This document shows, one piece after another, positions 1 to 12,384 of a stretch of 64,000 nucleotides of DNA. The position numbers and the translations under genes were made by a program. The notes beneath the pieces were generated by a model. The model was given only the letters and a program-made list of their open reading frames with translations. It was not told the DNA's origin and did no database searches. This DNA comes from Amoebidium appalachense (taxonomy: Eukaryota > Ichthyosporea): positions 6,758,001 to 6,822,000 of the forward strand of contig CAVNZM010000008.1 of NCBI GenBank assembly GCA_963693365.1. The letters are read 5' to 3'. The first letter of the stretch is position 1; each line of letters begins with the position of its first letter.

Positions 1-603
1 TCACTCTCACAGTTACACATATTTTCTTATACTCTCCCCTTCCTTCGTCCATCCTCCCCGGCCCCCCCCTCCCCTCCCCCCCCCCCCCCCCCCTCCCCCC
101 CCCCCCCCCCCGGCCCCCCGCCCCGCCCCAGAAAAAAGACAAAAAAAACACACACCCTTTCTCTTCTTCAATCCCTCACTATCTCTCCTCCTCCTCCTGC
201 CATACGCCTCCCCTCCTCTGCCCCTGCTTTTTTCTAGCCCCCGGGGCCCCTCCCTTTCCCTCCGACTTGAGGCACCCCTAAAGGCTTTTCTCCCACCCTC
301 CCTCCTCCCTTGCTCCTTCTCTCTCTCTTCATCGTCTTCCCACCTCCCTCCCACGCTCTTTCCTCTACACCTTCTGCATTATTCTTGTCTCTCCTGAGAT
401 TGGAACCTCCCCATCCCCCCCCCCCCCCCCCCCCCCCCCCCCCACCCACCCACCCACCCACTCACCCACCCACCCACCCACCCACCCAATCACCCTCGGA
501 GTCTTCCTCTTTTTTGAATCCCTACATGCCAGTCTATGTTACAGCACAACAAAAGCAGTAAATGCATAATGTGCATTGAGTGACTTTTCGAGTTACTTCA
601 CAG
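1..603. other. C-rich, low-complexity DNA upstream of the BTB pseudogene
   Basis: Two long C-runs (about 66-120 and 416-442) are followed by a CCCA repeat (443-487). No credible coding sequence is seen. The end, at 597-603, reads as a pyrimidine tract plus CACAG, which would be the 3' splice site for the coding segment starting at 604. Any 5' exon of that gene lies outside the window or has been lost. Confidence 0.5.
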
Positions 604-2112
604 GAAGCGGTTTCCAGCCGAGTGGGAGTCTGTGCGTGTCCTCAACGCACATGCCGACGACCGCATTGTGCTGGACGTGGGTGGCCGCCATTTTGCTACC
701 ACAAGGCAGACCTTGTGCTCGGCCCCCGACCCCATGCTGGCCTGCATGGTTCAGCGGCCGCCACGCCATCCAGGCACGCCCCGACGGCACCGTCTTCATC
801 GATCGCTCCCCCCTGATGTTCGAATACGTCCTCGACTACGTTCGCAATGGGGGGCGTAATGTGGTCCTCCCCTCGGACGAAAAAATGGTGGAAAGCATTT
901 GGGCGGAGTTTGATTTTTTCGCACTGCCGTGGGCGAGGGAGAACACGGCACACGGCGATGTGATCAACATTATGCGCAATCACATGGGGTCCACGGTTCT
1001 TGATAAGCCCTTAGGAAAAATAACACAATTACAGCTAGGTTCAAATCGGGTTTTGACGAATTCGTGGAAAGACAACTTTTACGAGATTGCACTGCGGGAC
1101 ACGTCTACAGCGGCATGATTAAGGGCTGGACACGCAGCTGTTATAGCCGGGATAAAATCCCCGTTTGGATAATCTCGGGCAATTACGTCGCCGAAGCCAA
1201 TAAGGATGGGTTTGTGCTGTACCAGAGCCATGACGGGGCACGGGTGGGCTCGTTCACGTTCCCCTACTAGCCAAACCCAGAGTACAGACTCTTTGCGTTT
1301 CAGGTGGTAGACGACAGGTATGTGGTCACGCTGTGGTCGCGTTCGCAAGTGTCGATATTTAGGGTCCCTGCTTTTTCACACCTGTGCGCTCACGACGTGT
1401 CAACCGGCGGCCAAGCGTGGTTGAAGGAATGCCAACCAGCTTCGTTCTACAGCGATCCGAATCTCGCCTGTACCACGGTGTCTCTCACTGGTGTTCCCGG
1501 TATGTTTCTCCTCCTGAATGATGGGTTGCTGTGTGTAAACGTGTAATCGTGTGTAAACGCGGCGTCCGGAAAAGCAATCGAGTGTGAAGAGCAGGTAGTG
1601 CCACAGTACAACTTGGATTATGCTGCCCCGGTGGTGGTTGACGGGGTGATCCGTATGCTGTGGACAAAAGCAATTTTCCTCGGGCATGATGAAGCCTTTC
1701 AGGTGAATTCAATACCGAAGTTTGGATTGGCGCATGGGACCTTAATGGGGAAAGGGTCCTGAAAGATCAGCGGCTTGACGCCATGTTATTCGCGCCAGGC
1801 CCAGGTCTTCGACCTTACGCCTTCCGGTACCGTACCACACGGTGGGTCTGCCCGGACGTGGTGGCCCAGGCCACGGCCAAGGGCCTCACACTGTATCGGT
1901 TGGTATTTTCGGCGGACAACACGGTGGTGGAGGTGGCACCGTATTCGGTCACCTTGCGTCTGGATGATATAGATTGGTGGGCCCAGGCCCGCTGTGTGGA
2001 TCATGGTCGGGGTGGTCTTGAAGTAGTAGCAACAGGCCCTGATGGCCGCGTGAAAGTGTGGGTGCCTCACGCCAAAAACGCCCTTGGGCAAACCCACACA
2101 GATCAGCAGTAG
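604..2112 (+). pseudogene. BTB/T1 (KCTD-like) plus beta-propeller protein, degenerate
   Basis: The first 280 bases encode a typical BTB_2/potassium-channel-T1 fold: RIVLDVGGRHFATTRQTL, then SGRHAIQARPDGTVFIDRSP and the FEYVLDYVRNGG strand-helix segment. The rest (about 1090-2112) looks like WD/propeller blades (NYVAEANKDGFVLYQSHDG, DRYVVTLWSRSQVSIF, EVWIGAWDLNGERVL, ATGPDGRVKVWVPH) and ends at a TAG at 2110. BTB followed by propeller repeats is the KCTD3/SHKBP1-like layout; members of that family link Cullin-3 or channel subunits, but no function is claimed here. The frame is broken: an extra base near 749-751 (ATGGTTCAGC where ATG TTC AGC is expected), a shift near 1090-1115, an in-frame TAG at 1268, a TAA at 1544 inside what looks like an 18-base duplication, and a shift near 1700. 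Neighbouring genes read cleanly, so decay is more likely than poor sequence, but the latter is not excluded. Upstream, 604 follows a CACAG acceptor. Confidence 0.65.
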
Positions 2113-2359
2113 TAGTTTAGTACCGTGGGCTTGTAGCACAATCGGGTGGGATACAGGCCTGTATGCGTGACACAATGGCGAGTTGTTTGGCTATTTGTAA
2201 TATGGCCACTCTGATATGTTTGAATACCGTAGGAAAATAAGGAATTCGTATGATGTGAAGAGTCTAGATCTTAGAATTGAGTCCTGTGGCCGGGGTGATT
2301 TGAGCTCGAGTTGTGAGCAGCGCTAGCCTAACATTATGTTCCTTCCTTTTTTCCTCTTC

Positions 2360-2392
<33 letters not shown>

Positions 2393-3340
2393 TTTTTTTT
2401 TGATTTCATAGATTCGAAAACATATGCGCACCAAAACTTTCCGCCCGAATTTCCATATTTGGTTATAATCAGTCAGATCTCCCGTGAAATAGTGGTTAAT
2501 GCAATTTTTTGGGAAGATTGCAGTTAAAAGTTCATAAACGGTTTAGAAAGTTACATGGCAGTGTTCATATTTTTGTTTTAATATACAGTTATTTGTTATT
2601 AATCCCTATAAGTATCTTTCTGCACATATTTCACGACCTATAGCTACTATCAATATATGTTGCAATATGGATCACTGGCAAACTGTATCAATACCAGATA
2701 TTTCAGCATTTACCTGGTGTGCAACTATGGTAAGGCACTGGGTTGTCTTCGAGCAACATTTTCAAAGATTAAAGTCTGACTACAGCTACTCGAGTCCTTC
2801 CCTAGGCCTATCCCCCCCTCCCTCCCCCCCCCCCCCCCTCCCCCCCCGCTCTCCTCCCTCCCCTCCCCCCTCGTCCCCTACTTCTAGTAATATGTGAATT
2901 TAGCTAGAAGTGTCTGAAAGTTTGCCCACACGGTTGACTTGGGTACGTGTCAAATGATGTGCACCAAGTCAACTAACCAGACACCCACACAGCGGCCCAT
3001 GTTGATATATGGACACACACGAATATTCTGATGCTGAGATCTACAGGTGCAAAGTAACCGTTACGTACACATAGAATTTTAAAACACGCGTGCACTACTA
3101 ACTGCCTTGAGCATGAGCCGGCGACACCATCTGGGCGCTTCTAACACGCATGCGTGCATGGGTGTACAGACACACACACACACAGGCACACGTGCACGCA
3201 CGCACGCGCGCGCTTTATGTAGAGAATGCACTTTATGTAGAGAACGAGAAAGGAAGAGGGTTCCAGAGCTCGAGAAAAAGAGATAAATAGCTCGAGAGAG
3301 AGAGGGAGGGAGAGAATGAGAGAGACTTGTCATAAAGAGC
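2113..3340. other. Intergenic, no gene seen
   Basis: A long T-run lies at about 2369-2401, a C-rich patch at 2810-2875 and a short CA repeat at 3170-3185. The rest is AT-rich single-copy-looking sequence. No ORF with protein-like composition was found on either strand. Confidence 0.5.
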
Positions 3341-4076
<736 letters not shown>

Positions 4077-4079
4077 GTG

Positions 4080-4428
<349 letters not shown>

Positions 4429-4518
4429 ATGTGTGTGAGTGTGTGTCTGGGTGTGTGCACATGATGTATGTGCGTGCGTTTGTGTCCGCATGATTTGTCT
4501 GCATGCGTTCGTGTGTGT

Positions 4519-4650
4519 GTGCGTGCGCGTGTTCGTGTCACGGAGCGCGCATGTGTGTGGATGCGTGCCTGCGTGCGTGTGTGCGTGCGCGTTCGTGTCA
4601 CGGAGCGTGCATGTGTGTGGATGCGTGTGCGCGCGCGCGCGTGTGTGTGT

Positions 4651-4740
<90 letters not shown>
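4519..4740. repeat. Tandem duplication plus GT microsatellite
   Basis: Two near-identical copies of about 48 bases (4519-4567 and 4580-4627) share the core TTCGTGTCACGGAGCG and differ by few bases. They are followed by a GC dinucleotide run and (GT)n from 4636 to 4740. Confidence 0.8.
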
Positions 4741-4744
<4 letters not shown>

Positions 4745-4961
4745 GCACGTTTGTACATACATTCGTAGTGGGGCTCGGGGCCAGGGGCTCATCATAGAAT
4801 TCGAAAGCTTTACGTGCCGGGCATTGCACACACCGGTGCAGGCTCAGCACGCACCTGAACCAATCCGAGATGCACGGTATTATACACCTATGTACAAGCA
4901 GGTTAGCATCCGAATACATCAGTTTAGAATCAGAGGCAGTAAACCTACAAAATATGGGCAT

Positions 4962-5035
4962 TCCCGGCGCTGGGACTAGACCCCAAGACCTCGAGGCTGG
5001 GTCGACACTCAACACCGCTGGGCTGCAGCGGCACA
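4962..5035 (-). repeat. tRNA-like (SINE-type) internal promoter sequence
   Basis: Read on the minus strand, this stretch has an A-box-like segment (GCAGCCCAGCGG, near 5024-5034) and, about 42 bases further on, a B-box-like segment (GGGGTCTAGTCCC, about 4972-4985). That is the spacing of a Pol III type 2 promoter in a tRNA-derived SINE. I could not fold a convincing tRNA, and no second copy is obvious in the window. It could be the head of a SINE running toward lower coordinates, or chance. Confidence 0.3.
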
Positions 5036-5040
5036 GAGAT

Positions 5041-5873
5041 CTATTCTTGATGCCAGTCGCGGAATGTGATGTGCTAACAGCCAATCGGTGTACATAAAGG
5101 CGATGATTGGATAGAGAATCTAATCTATTGATCCAATCAACAGCGCGATAACGGATCTATTCAATCTATTGCGAGTGTATGAGCGCTCTTGGCAAGTAGT
5201 ACAACAACGATTAGGCCTACACATAGGCTACACATTCAACGCAGAACATTCAACTGCACTTTGACAACATAAGATGCTACACCTGAAATTACTACAGTAA
5301 TGATAAAACAAATCATCCAAAAGACAGCTTTTTCTATAATTAGCATACCTGCATGTTATTCGAAAAGTACACCCGTTACTAAAGTACATGTAAATACATG
5401 TAAACATGGGTGCACATGCATGCATGCACTATCTCATCGTAGACCATAATTCAACGGCTTCTTACTGCACTTACAACCCAGTCATTTAGGGTCCATGTAA
5501 ATCATAAGCAATAGTGCTATTTTACCAAATGCAACAACCATATTGCGCTCAAAAATCACCTCCGCTGCACGACGCTGCGTAGCATGGTTGTGCACGTGTA
5601 CATTTACAGTCCTAGTTGGAACCACCTGACAACCACAAATTTGATCATGATAGACTTCAGTGAGTTTAGCGGTGTGTGAAAGAACTTTGCTCATCCTGTT
5701 CATGTGCACGACACTAGCTGCGCGAAGACTGCAAAATCCGGCTTCAAATAATTATATAATTAATTAGTATATTTATAATTAATAATAATCTAGCTGTTCA
5801 ACGGAATTCGTGCCAAAGTTTATCGCCCACTTTCTACTAAGGACACACACATTCGGTATATAGCTAATTCATC
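5041..5873. other. AT-rich upstream region of the GH19-like gene
   Basis: No coding sequence is supported. The 5750-5790 stretch is very AT-rich (runs of TAATTA). It sits about 90 bases before the ATG at 5874 and may belong to the promoter; no clear TATA or initiator is claimed. Confidence 0.3.
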
Positions 5874-6334
5874 ATGGGGCTAAGTGGCTTTTATTTGTTT
5901 TCCCTGTTTTCTTTGTCTTTTTTCTCTTTCACGTGTACAGGAGCCATTGTAGATTCGAAGGCAACGGCTCCACCATCGTCCTACACCCTCACAACGAATC
6001 CCCAAGTAACGTTAGAGAACTTTCGGTGCATGTTTGGAAATAGCGGGGTTTCAGAGAACGTCCTGGATAGCCATTGGGTGGCTTTTACTTCTGCGCTCAA
6101 ACATTTTGGTAACCCTCCCCCCCCCCCCCCCCCCCGCCCCCCTCCGCCCCCGTGTACACATACCGCTTGCACGTGCGCACACTTGCACACGTATATCACA
6201 CATCCATACACCACCTACCCATACACACCATGCCTCATACACACTTAGTCGCACATCCAAAAGCACACACAGACTTAGTTACACCCACCAACCAACCAAC
6301 AAACAAACACACACACATACACACGCATGCGCGT

Positions 6335-6416
<82 letters not shown>

Positions 6417-7309
6417 CCACGCACACACGCACACACGCACACACACGTGCACAAAATACACATGCGAAGAGCACACGTAAGTGCACGGATGCGCACACGC
6501 ACGTGGGGCACACACGCACACAGACGCACACATGCACGCACGAACACATGCACACACTCAAAAATAAAGCACAGAATATGTAAACACGTTCAGGTCCGTG
6601 GGGATGAACAGATATGCATGATTCTCACACGATCACTCGTACACAAAAGGACTGGGGTTTATTGCCTCTTGAAGACCCCCCCCCCCCCCCCCCTCCCCCT
6701 CCTCTCCCACCCCACCCTCCAACCTCAGGCTTAGTGCGGCCATGATCAGGGCCACTTTTTTCCCATTTTTGCCAAAGTTTCGTAATCTCATTATCCAGGC
6801 ACTCACAGGTATCTACGATCGTCTGGAGATTGCCGTGCTTCTTGGTCAGATCTCCCACGAGACTGGTGGTCTTTCATCGCTGACGGAGGAATGTGCCCAG
6901 ACAGGCCTGTGCCCATACAAGGGATACACGGTGTATCCTAAAAACATAGAAAACTGGTGTGGGGTGAGCGCAAATCCAAAAAGGTATGCATGGAATGTGA
7001 GCTAGGGGTAGGAACGGGGCCCAGGTGTTTAGTTTGGATGGTGGGAAATGTGTATGTGTGCTTGCGTGTGTGCTTGCGTGTGTGTGTGTGTGGTAGTGGA
7101 GAAGGGGATGGTGGGGTGGGGTGAGGGCTGGGAAGGGGGGAGAGGGGGGGAGCGGGAGGGGGAGGGGGGAGCGGGGAGGGGGGAGCACGGAGATGGGTTG
7201 AGCTGGATGTGGTGGTGAGTGGGGCAGGATTGGAAGGCAGAAAGCGATGGGGGAGGGGGGGGGAGGGGGGGGGAGCAGAGGCAGTGGCTGGGGAGAGGGA
7301 GAGAAAGAA

Positions 7310-7351
<42 letters not shown>

Positions 7352-8548
7352 CGTAGTGTGCAAACATGGTGCCTCTGACTTTTAACGCATGGCTGCACTT
7401 CCCACATAAAATATATGCTAATGAAGGTGTCATATTCAGCCCGTGTGATAACTAACTAATCATGGCCCACATGCAGGCAGTACTTTGGGCGCGGTGTGCT
7501 CCCCCTCACGTGGCCATGCAACTACCACACCGTGGGCCAATCGTTGGGCCTGGACCTCGTCAACAACCCCGACCTATTGGCTACAAATCACACCATAGCA
7601 TACCACTCTGCCCTCCTCTGGTGGACGTCCGACCCTCTCGCCATGGGTTTACAGACCAATCAAACACGGTTGTCTATGTCACAACTAGCCAAATATGGTT
7701 ATTTTGGCAATGTCACGGAACGAATCAGAAGGGATAACTGCGTGAGTTTTGATTCGCAGGCAGTACGTGTGGAGGCATACCAACAGGCACGTGCCTGCAT
7801 GGGATTGGTTCGTGAGAGCCAATCAAAGCAGCTCTACTGTGGTAACGTTACCGCCCCCAATACCACCGACATAGCTGCAAACTGCAAACCCTATCTGGTG
7901 GGTGCCCGTAACCTCAAGCCCCCCCTCCCTGCCTCTCTCCCCCCGTCTTCCCTCCCTCCCGGCTTCATACAGCCTCACTCTCCCAGCACTCCCTCCCTCC
8001 CCAACTTGATTCTTCATCCCGCTCCACCCCCCCCCCCTCCTCCCCCCCTCTCACCCACCCACACACGCACGCACCCCCGTCATCACTCGCCCGGCCCGCA
8101 CCCACTCGCTCGTCCCACTTCTTTCCCTGTCATATATTTCACTTTTCCTTTTCCCACCTGTTTGCGCTCTCTCATTCATAACCCCCCCCCCCCCCCCCCC
8201 TCCCCCCCCCCCTCCTCCCCCTCCCCCTCCCGAGACCCTTAGGGTGCCCTGCCACAAAATTTTCGTTCCCTCCTCCCAGTGCCTCTCCCTCTTTCAATCC
8301 TTTCCCCTCCCCCCTCCCACCCCCCCCCCCCCCCCCAATCCTCCCCCTTCTAACAAAACCTTTGCATAGGGTCATGCCCTCTCTTTCTCTCTGTTCTGTT
8401 CCTGTCCCTTCCCCTCCCCTCCTGATATATCGCCTTCCTTCCACCCCCTCCCACCCCCTTGCATATGCCTATAACACCCTCAAACCCTCTAAAACTATAA
8501 CTTCATATCATCAATCCCCCTCCCCTCCCCCCCTCCATTACACACTTG

Positions 8549-8589
<41 letters not shown>

Positions 8590-10168
8590 ACCCCACCTCT
8601 CCTCGTTATCCCCTCATCCCGGGGCCTCATCCACAAACATACAACAGCCCCGCCCACAGGGTCAACCCAACCCATGCACACCTACAGCTATGATGCATTG
8701 AACACAAAATGTATATCGTCCCACGGGGAATGTGATGTACAACATCAGTATGTGAATACGTGTATGACTGGTGTGTACTCTTATTAGACAGAGTAGCGCT
8801 GTGACTCACAACTGTTTGTTCTTGTGGGTGCCACCCCTTCGTTCACCACTCTCCTCCCCACCTCATCTGCCTTCCCCCACCCCTCCCCCCTCCCTCCCCC
8901 TTCCGCATCTCCCACCGTGCCCGCTGCGTGGACCCTAACCAGTCCTCCCCTCCCCGCTCCCCCCGGTCCCCCCCCCCCCCCCTCCCCCGATCCCCCCTTC
9001 TCCCCGCCTCCCCCTCCCCCCTGCCCTTCCCCACTCCCCCCCCCCCCCCCCCCCCCACCCCCTCAAAAAAAAAAACACCTCCCCACCACCCAACCAGGTG
9101 CCCCGAATTCCCCCGCAGGGCATCTGCCGGTTTGCGCAAATGTGGAACATCAGCACGTGCTGCAACATTCCAGAACATTCCTTCGTGGACGCTCACACCC
9201 TGGTAAACACCACGTCACTCCTGATCCCGGGAAGGAAAATCTACGTCTGCCAGCCACAAAACGGGAAATCATACTGCGAAATCCCGGATTTTGGAGACGT
9301 GAATGCCAATTTGTCGACGAGACTCGGACAGAATGATACGGAGAGTGTGGGGAGTGGAATCTACGGGGATTTTAACTACGCCGTGAGGTTGGTGCATTTC
9401 TGGGCCACTGGCTACGAGGCATTGATAATCATAAATGGCAACAGCGGGAATGGAAATCGGGATATGTCGTGGGAGCTGAACCTGTTTATCGAGAAGGCAC
9501 GGATATTACGGGTTTATGGTGCAGCGATCAGAAGCGAAACCCCGATTGTCGTTGAGGGCCTCCGCACAGCAGACTATGGAAAGCACGGATTTTTTGGAAC
9601 GGAAAACGGGTTCAGTGGGGCATCGACCGTGCAATTTACGGTTGCAGCCAGTGGTAAATACCACAGTAAAGCTATCCAAATAACAAATTTCAGGCAATTT
9701 GCAAACTACACTACCGTCACACACACCACCCTGCAGCAGTCGGATGTGATCCAAGTGCCCCTGGATGCCGTATGGACAGAGCTTTCGACAAATCCGAATA
9801 CAAAAATACCGAAAATTGTGTTTTGGACGTTTGTTGGGGTTTTTGCGCTTGGACTTGCTTTTGTTTTGGGGGCTTTTATTCTGAGGAAGGGTTGTAAATC
9901 GGAAAATGAAGACAACGAAGGACTTATTCCGGTGGAAATGACGGAGGAGCCAGAAGGGGGTTCCACCAACACAAGCAGCCACACGGAATCATGGGTTGCC
10001 AGCCAATCAAAATCCACCAATGGTGCGCCACACTTAACACCATTGGAGGAATATCACGTGGGTGGGCCTTCTACCTCGGGTAATTGTGTGCAGAATGTAG
10101 ATGTGAATGGTTGTGCATATGAGGGGGTTGAAAGGTCGGGGACCATAGTTGCAGGTTACTGCCACTAA
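5874..10168 (+). CDS. Membrane-anchored GH19 chitinase-like protein, 4 exons
   Basis: Model: 5874-6108, 6809-6983, 7477-7897, 9119-10168; 1,881 nt, 626 aa, all junctions phase-consistent. Residues 1-23 form a signal peptide (MGLSGFYLFSLFSLSFFSF). The glycoside hydrolase family 19 core is visible: LLGQISHETGG with the family's general-acid Glu at about E96, a GLCPYKGYTVY segment, then YFGRGVLPLTWPCNYHTVG at about 139-157, matching the YYGRGP-QL substrate-cleft motif, and NNPDLLA. GH19 enzymes hydrolyse beta-1,4-GlcNAc chains (chitin) or peptidoglycan glycan. The last exon adds an extracellular domain of about 220 residues with a tryptophan/glycine pattern that weakly recalls CBM2, a membrane helix at about 510-532 (IVFWTFVGVFALGLAFVLGA), and an acidic cytosolic tail of about 95 residues. 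Several N-x-S/T sites fit a secreted or surface protein. Exon 4 could instead begin at 9098 (7 more codons). A single-pass type I GH19 protein is unusual; known family members are mostly soluble and secreted. Confidence 0.82.
6336..6413. repeat. (CA)n in intron 1 of the GH19-like gene
   Basis: About 39 CA units lie in sense orientation, preceded by a C-run (6116-6133) that begins a few bases after the 5' splice site at 6109. A second C-run lies at 6677-6693. Confidence 0.9.
7250..7350. repeat. G-rich tract with long G-run in intron 2 of the GH19-like gene
   Basis: The tract is G-rich from about 7090 and ends in a G-run of about 40 bases (7311-7349), on the sense strand. It may form a G-quadruplex. 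Confidence 0.85.
7905..9090. repeat. C-rich intron 3 of the GH19-like gene
   Basis: The sense strand is dominated by C and CT runs (for example 8183-8215, 8961-8982, 9036-9056), with (CA)n at 8552-8588 and an A-run at 9066-9075. A stretch at 8600-8800 has more ordinary composition, but I found no phase-compatible exon in it. Confidence 0.7.
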
Positions 10169-10721
10169 TTGTGATGTCGGGAAAGGGAAAGAAAGCCAGG
10201 AATTTGAACTTACCGTTTTGCAGAGTAGATAAACGACAGATTATTGGCTTGGTCCAAACACAAGTATGCAACAGAAGGATAATCACTTTCAGAAACATAG
10301 AGATGGCAACATGTGCATTGAGAGATGCCGATGCGAGTATTAAGCCTTAGTAATCACAGTTGTTTGATAACACGTTGCTTATCATTTATTCATTTACTTC
10401 ATTTGCTCGTCATTTATTCATTAGAATTTGTACAACATGCCGCCCGAGTGTTCAAGATTGTTGGCGTTTTTTAGAGAGGTCGGTGTTGAGTTTTTATGCA
10501 GGTGCATCATAATGTGCAAGGGTAACAATACCAGCCTAACCATTTTTTCATTGAACCGCGTGACAAAATCCATAAGGTTTTTTAACACCCCACAGTACCG
10601 GGCTCACTCATGCTTGGTGGCCATTTATCCTCCACCTTCCCCTCCCCTCCCCCCCCTCCCCCCTCCCCCCCAAATACACACACACGTACGCACACACACA
10701 CGCACACACGCACAAATGCAC

Positions 10722-10788
<67 letters not shown>

Positions 10789-11742
10789 GCACACTAATGG
10801 GGCCACAAGACACCCACGGCCTGCATTGTACAAGGGTTAAAGTGCTAATGTTTTTTTGGGTGTTTCCGAACCGATCGCTTCTGTGCAAGTATTGTAACTC
10901 CTCACTACCCAAAGAGTAAATGGCTTAGGGGAAGGGGGATATGGGTGGGTGGGTGTTTGGGGGGGGGGGGGGGGGGGGGGGGGTAGAAAGACACTAAATT
11001 GCCATGTTCATAATACAGTATTTCCGTGTGCTGTCAACGGACAATTTCTACCTACTTTTGCAGTCTCATACCCAAGAATGGTACTACAGCCAGTATATCT
11101 CGATGTAATTATAGTATAATCAATCGGCTGTGCATTCTGTTTTATATTTATAGTTTAGCAATTGGGCCAGATGATTGGGGGCTGGGAGGAGGAGGGGGGG
11201 GGGGGGGGGGAGTGCAGGAGTGAGAAAGAAACCGAAAAGGGAGTGCAGGAGTGAGAAAGATAACGAAAGTTTCTATTTTTCTTTTTTCTTTATTTCTTTT
11301 CAGAAGTTCTCTCCCCCTTTTTTGGGGCGTGCGCAGGTGTGTGTGCTGCGCGCGTGCGTGTGCGCATCAGTGCACGTGCGTGTGGTGATGGTGGGTCAGG
11401 TGGTGGTGGTGGTGGAGTTAGGTGGACAACCACGTGTACATGGGGTATATGGTTATGTAGCTGCTGTAGGGATGTCGGTAGAGTGCAGCAGCCAACCACA
11501 TGCATATAAATATAACCATATATGGTAAGAGGTAGGCGATGTGGAGAATATTCGATTGCTCAAGACCTGGCAAATGACTAATAAATAACTAGCTATGAAG
11601 CCACGGTGAGCAAGTCTTAGTTGTGAATGCGCTCAGTCATTTGCTCGTGGTGTGGCACAACGTGAATGTATGAGGGCAGTGTGGGGCAATGTGTGTTTGG
11701 GCATGGCCCCGTTGTGTTGCCAGGAGCCTCTCCCTCTCCTCC

Positions 11743-11785
<43 letters not shown>

Positions 11786-11983
11786 CCCCCTCGCTGTCTC
11801 CACCCCACTCGCTCTCTCTCTCTCTCGCTCCCCCTCACACACTCTCTCTCTTCTCTCTCCCCCTCGTTCACTCTCTCTCACACTATCTCTCTATGTCTCT
11901 CTCTCTCTCTCTCCTCTCTCCCTTCCTCTCCCTCTCTCTCCTCCCCCCGCTCCCCCCCTTTCCCCCACCCTCTCTCTCTCTTA
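10169..11983. other. Intergenic with microsatellites
   Basis: Contents: (CA)n at about 10727-10786, a G-run at 10961-10982, a GTGCAGGAGTGAGAAAGA pair (11210-11260, two direct copies), a C-run at 11742-11784 and CT repeats at 11810-11930. No supported gene and no clear polyadenylation signal for the GH19-like gene were seen. Confidence 0.5.
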
Positions 11984-12384
11984 GGGCCCAACCACATCGA
12001 CAGAGTCAACTTGCAAAAAGTAGAATTATTCTGCAAAGGCAGAATTATTCTGCAAAAAGCAGAATTGTTCTGCCAAAAGCAGAATCACTCTGCTATTAGC
12101 AGAATTATTCTGCTTTTAGCAGAATCATTCCGTAAAAAGCAGAATTATTCTGCTTAAGGGCAGCAGAATAATTCTGCTTTAACTGCTTTAAACAGAATGA
12201 TTCTGCTTTTAGCGGAATAATTCTGCTTTCAGCAGATTCAGATTGATTCTGCTTTTGCAGAATTTCTGCTTTTGCTGAATAAATCTGCTATTAGCATAAT
12301 AATTCTGCTGTTTACAGAATAATTCTGCTTTTTGCAGAATAATTCTGCTCGAAGCAAGTTGACTCAGCCGATGTGGTTGGGCCC
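11984..12384. repeat. Foldback element: terminal inverted repeats around an array of 20-bp palindromic units
   Basis: The ends are inverted copies of about 30 bp beginning GGGCCCAACCACATCG (11984-12015 and 12352-12384). Inside, GCAGAATTATTCTGC-type palindromes recur every 20 bases (starting at 12021, 12041, 12061, 12081, 12101, 12121, 12141), about 16 units in all. The centre base is T in the left half and A in the right half (GCAGAATAATTCTGC from about 12163), so the right half is the reverse complement of the left. The whole 401-bp element is therefore an imperfect giant palindrome made of small palindromes. It has no ORF and no convincing target-site duplication, because the flanks are CT-rich. 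Likely a non-autonomous foldback/MITE-type element. Confidence 0.85.
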
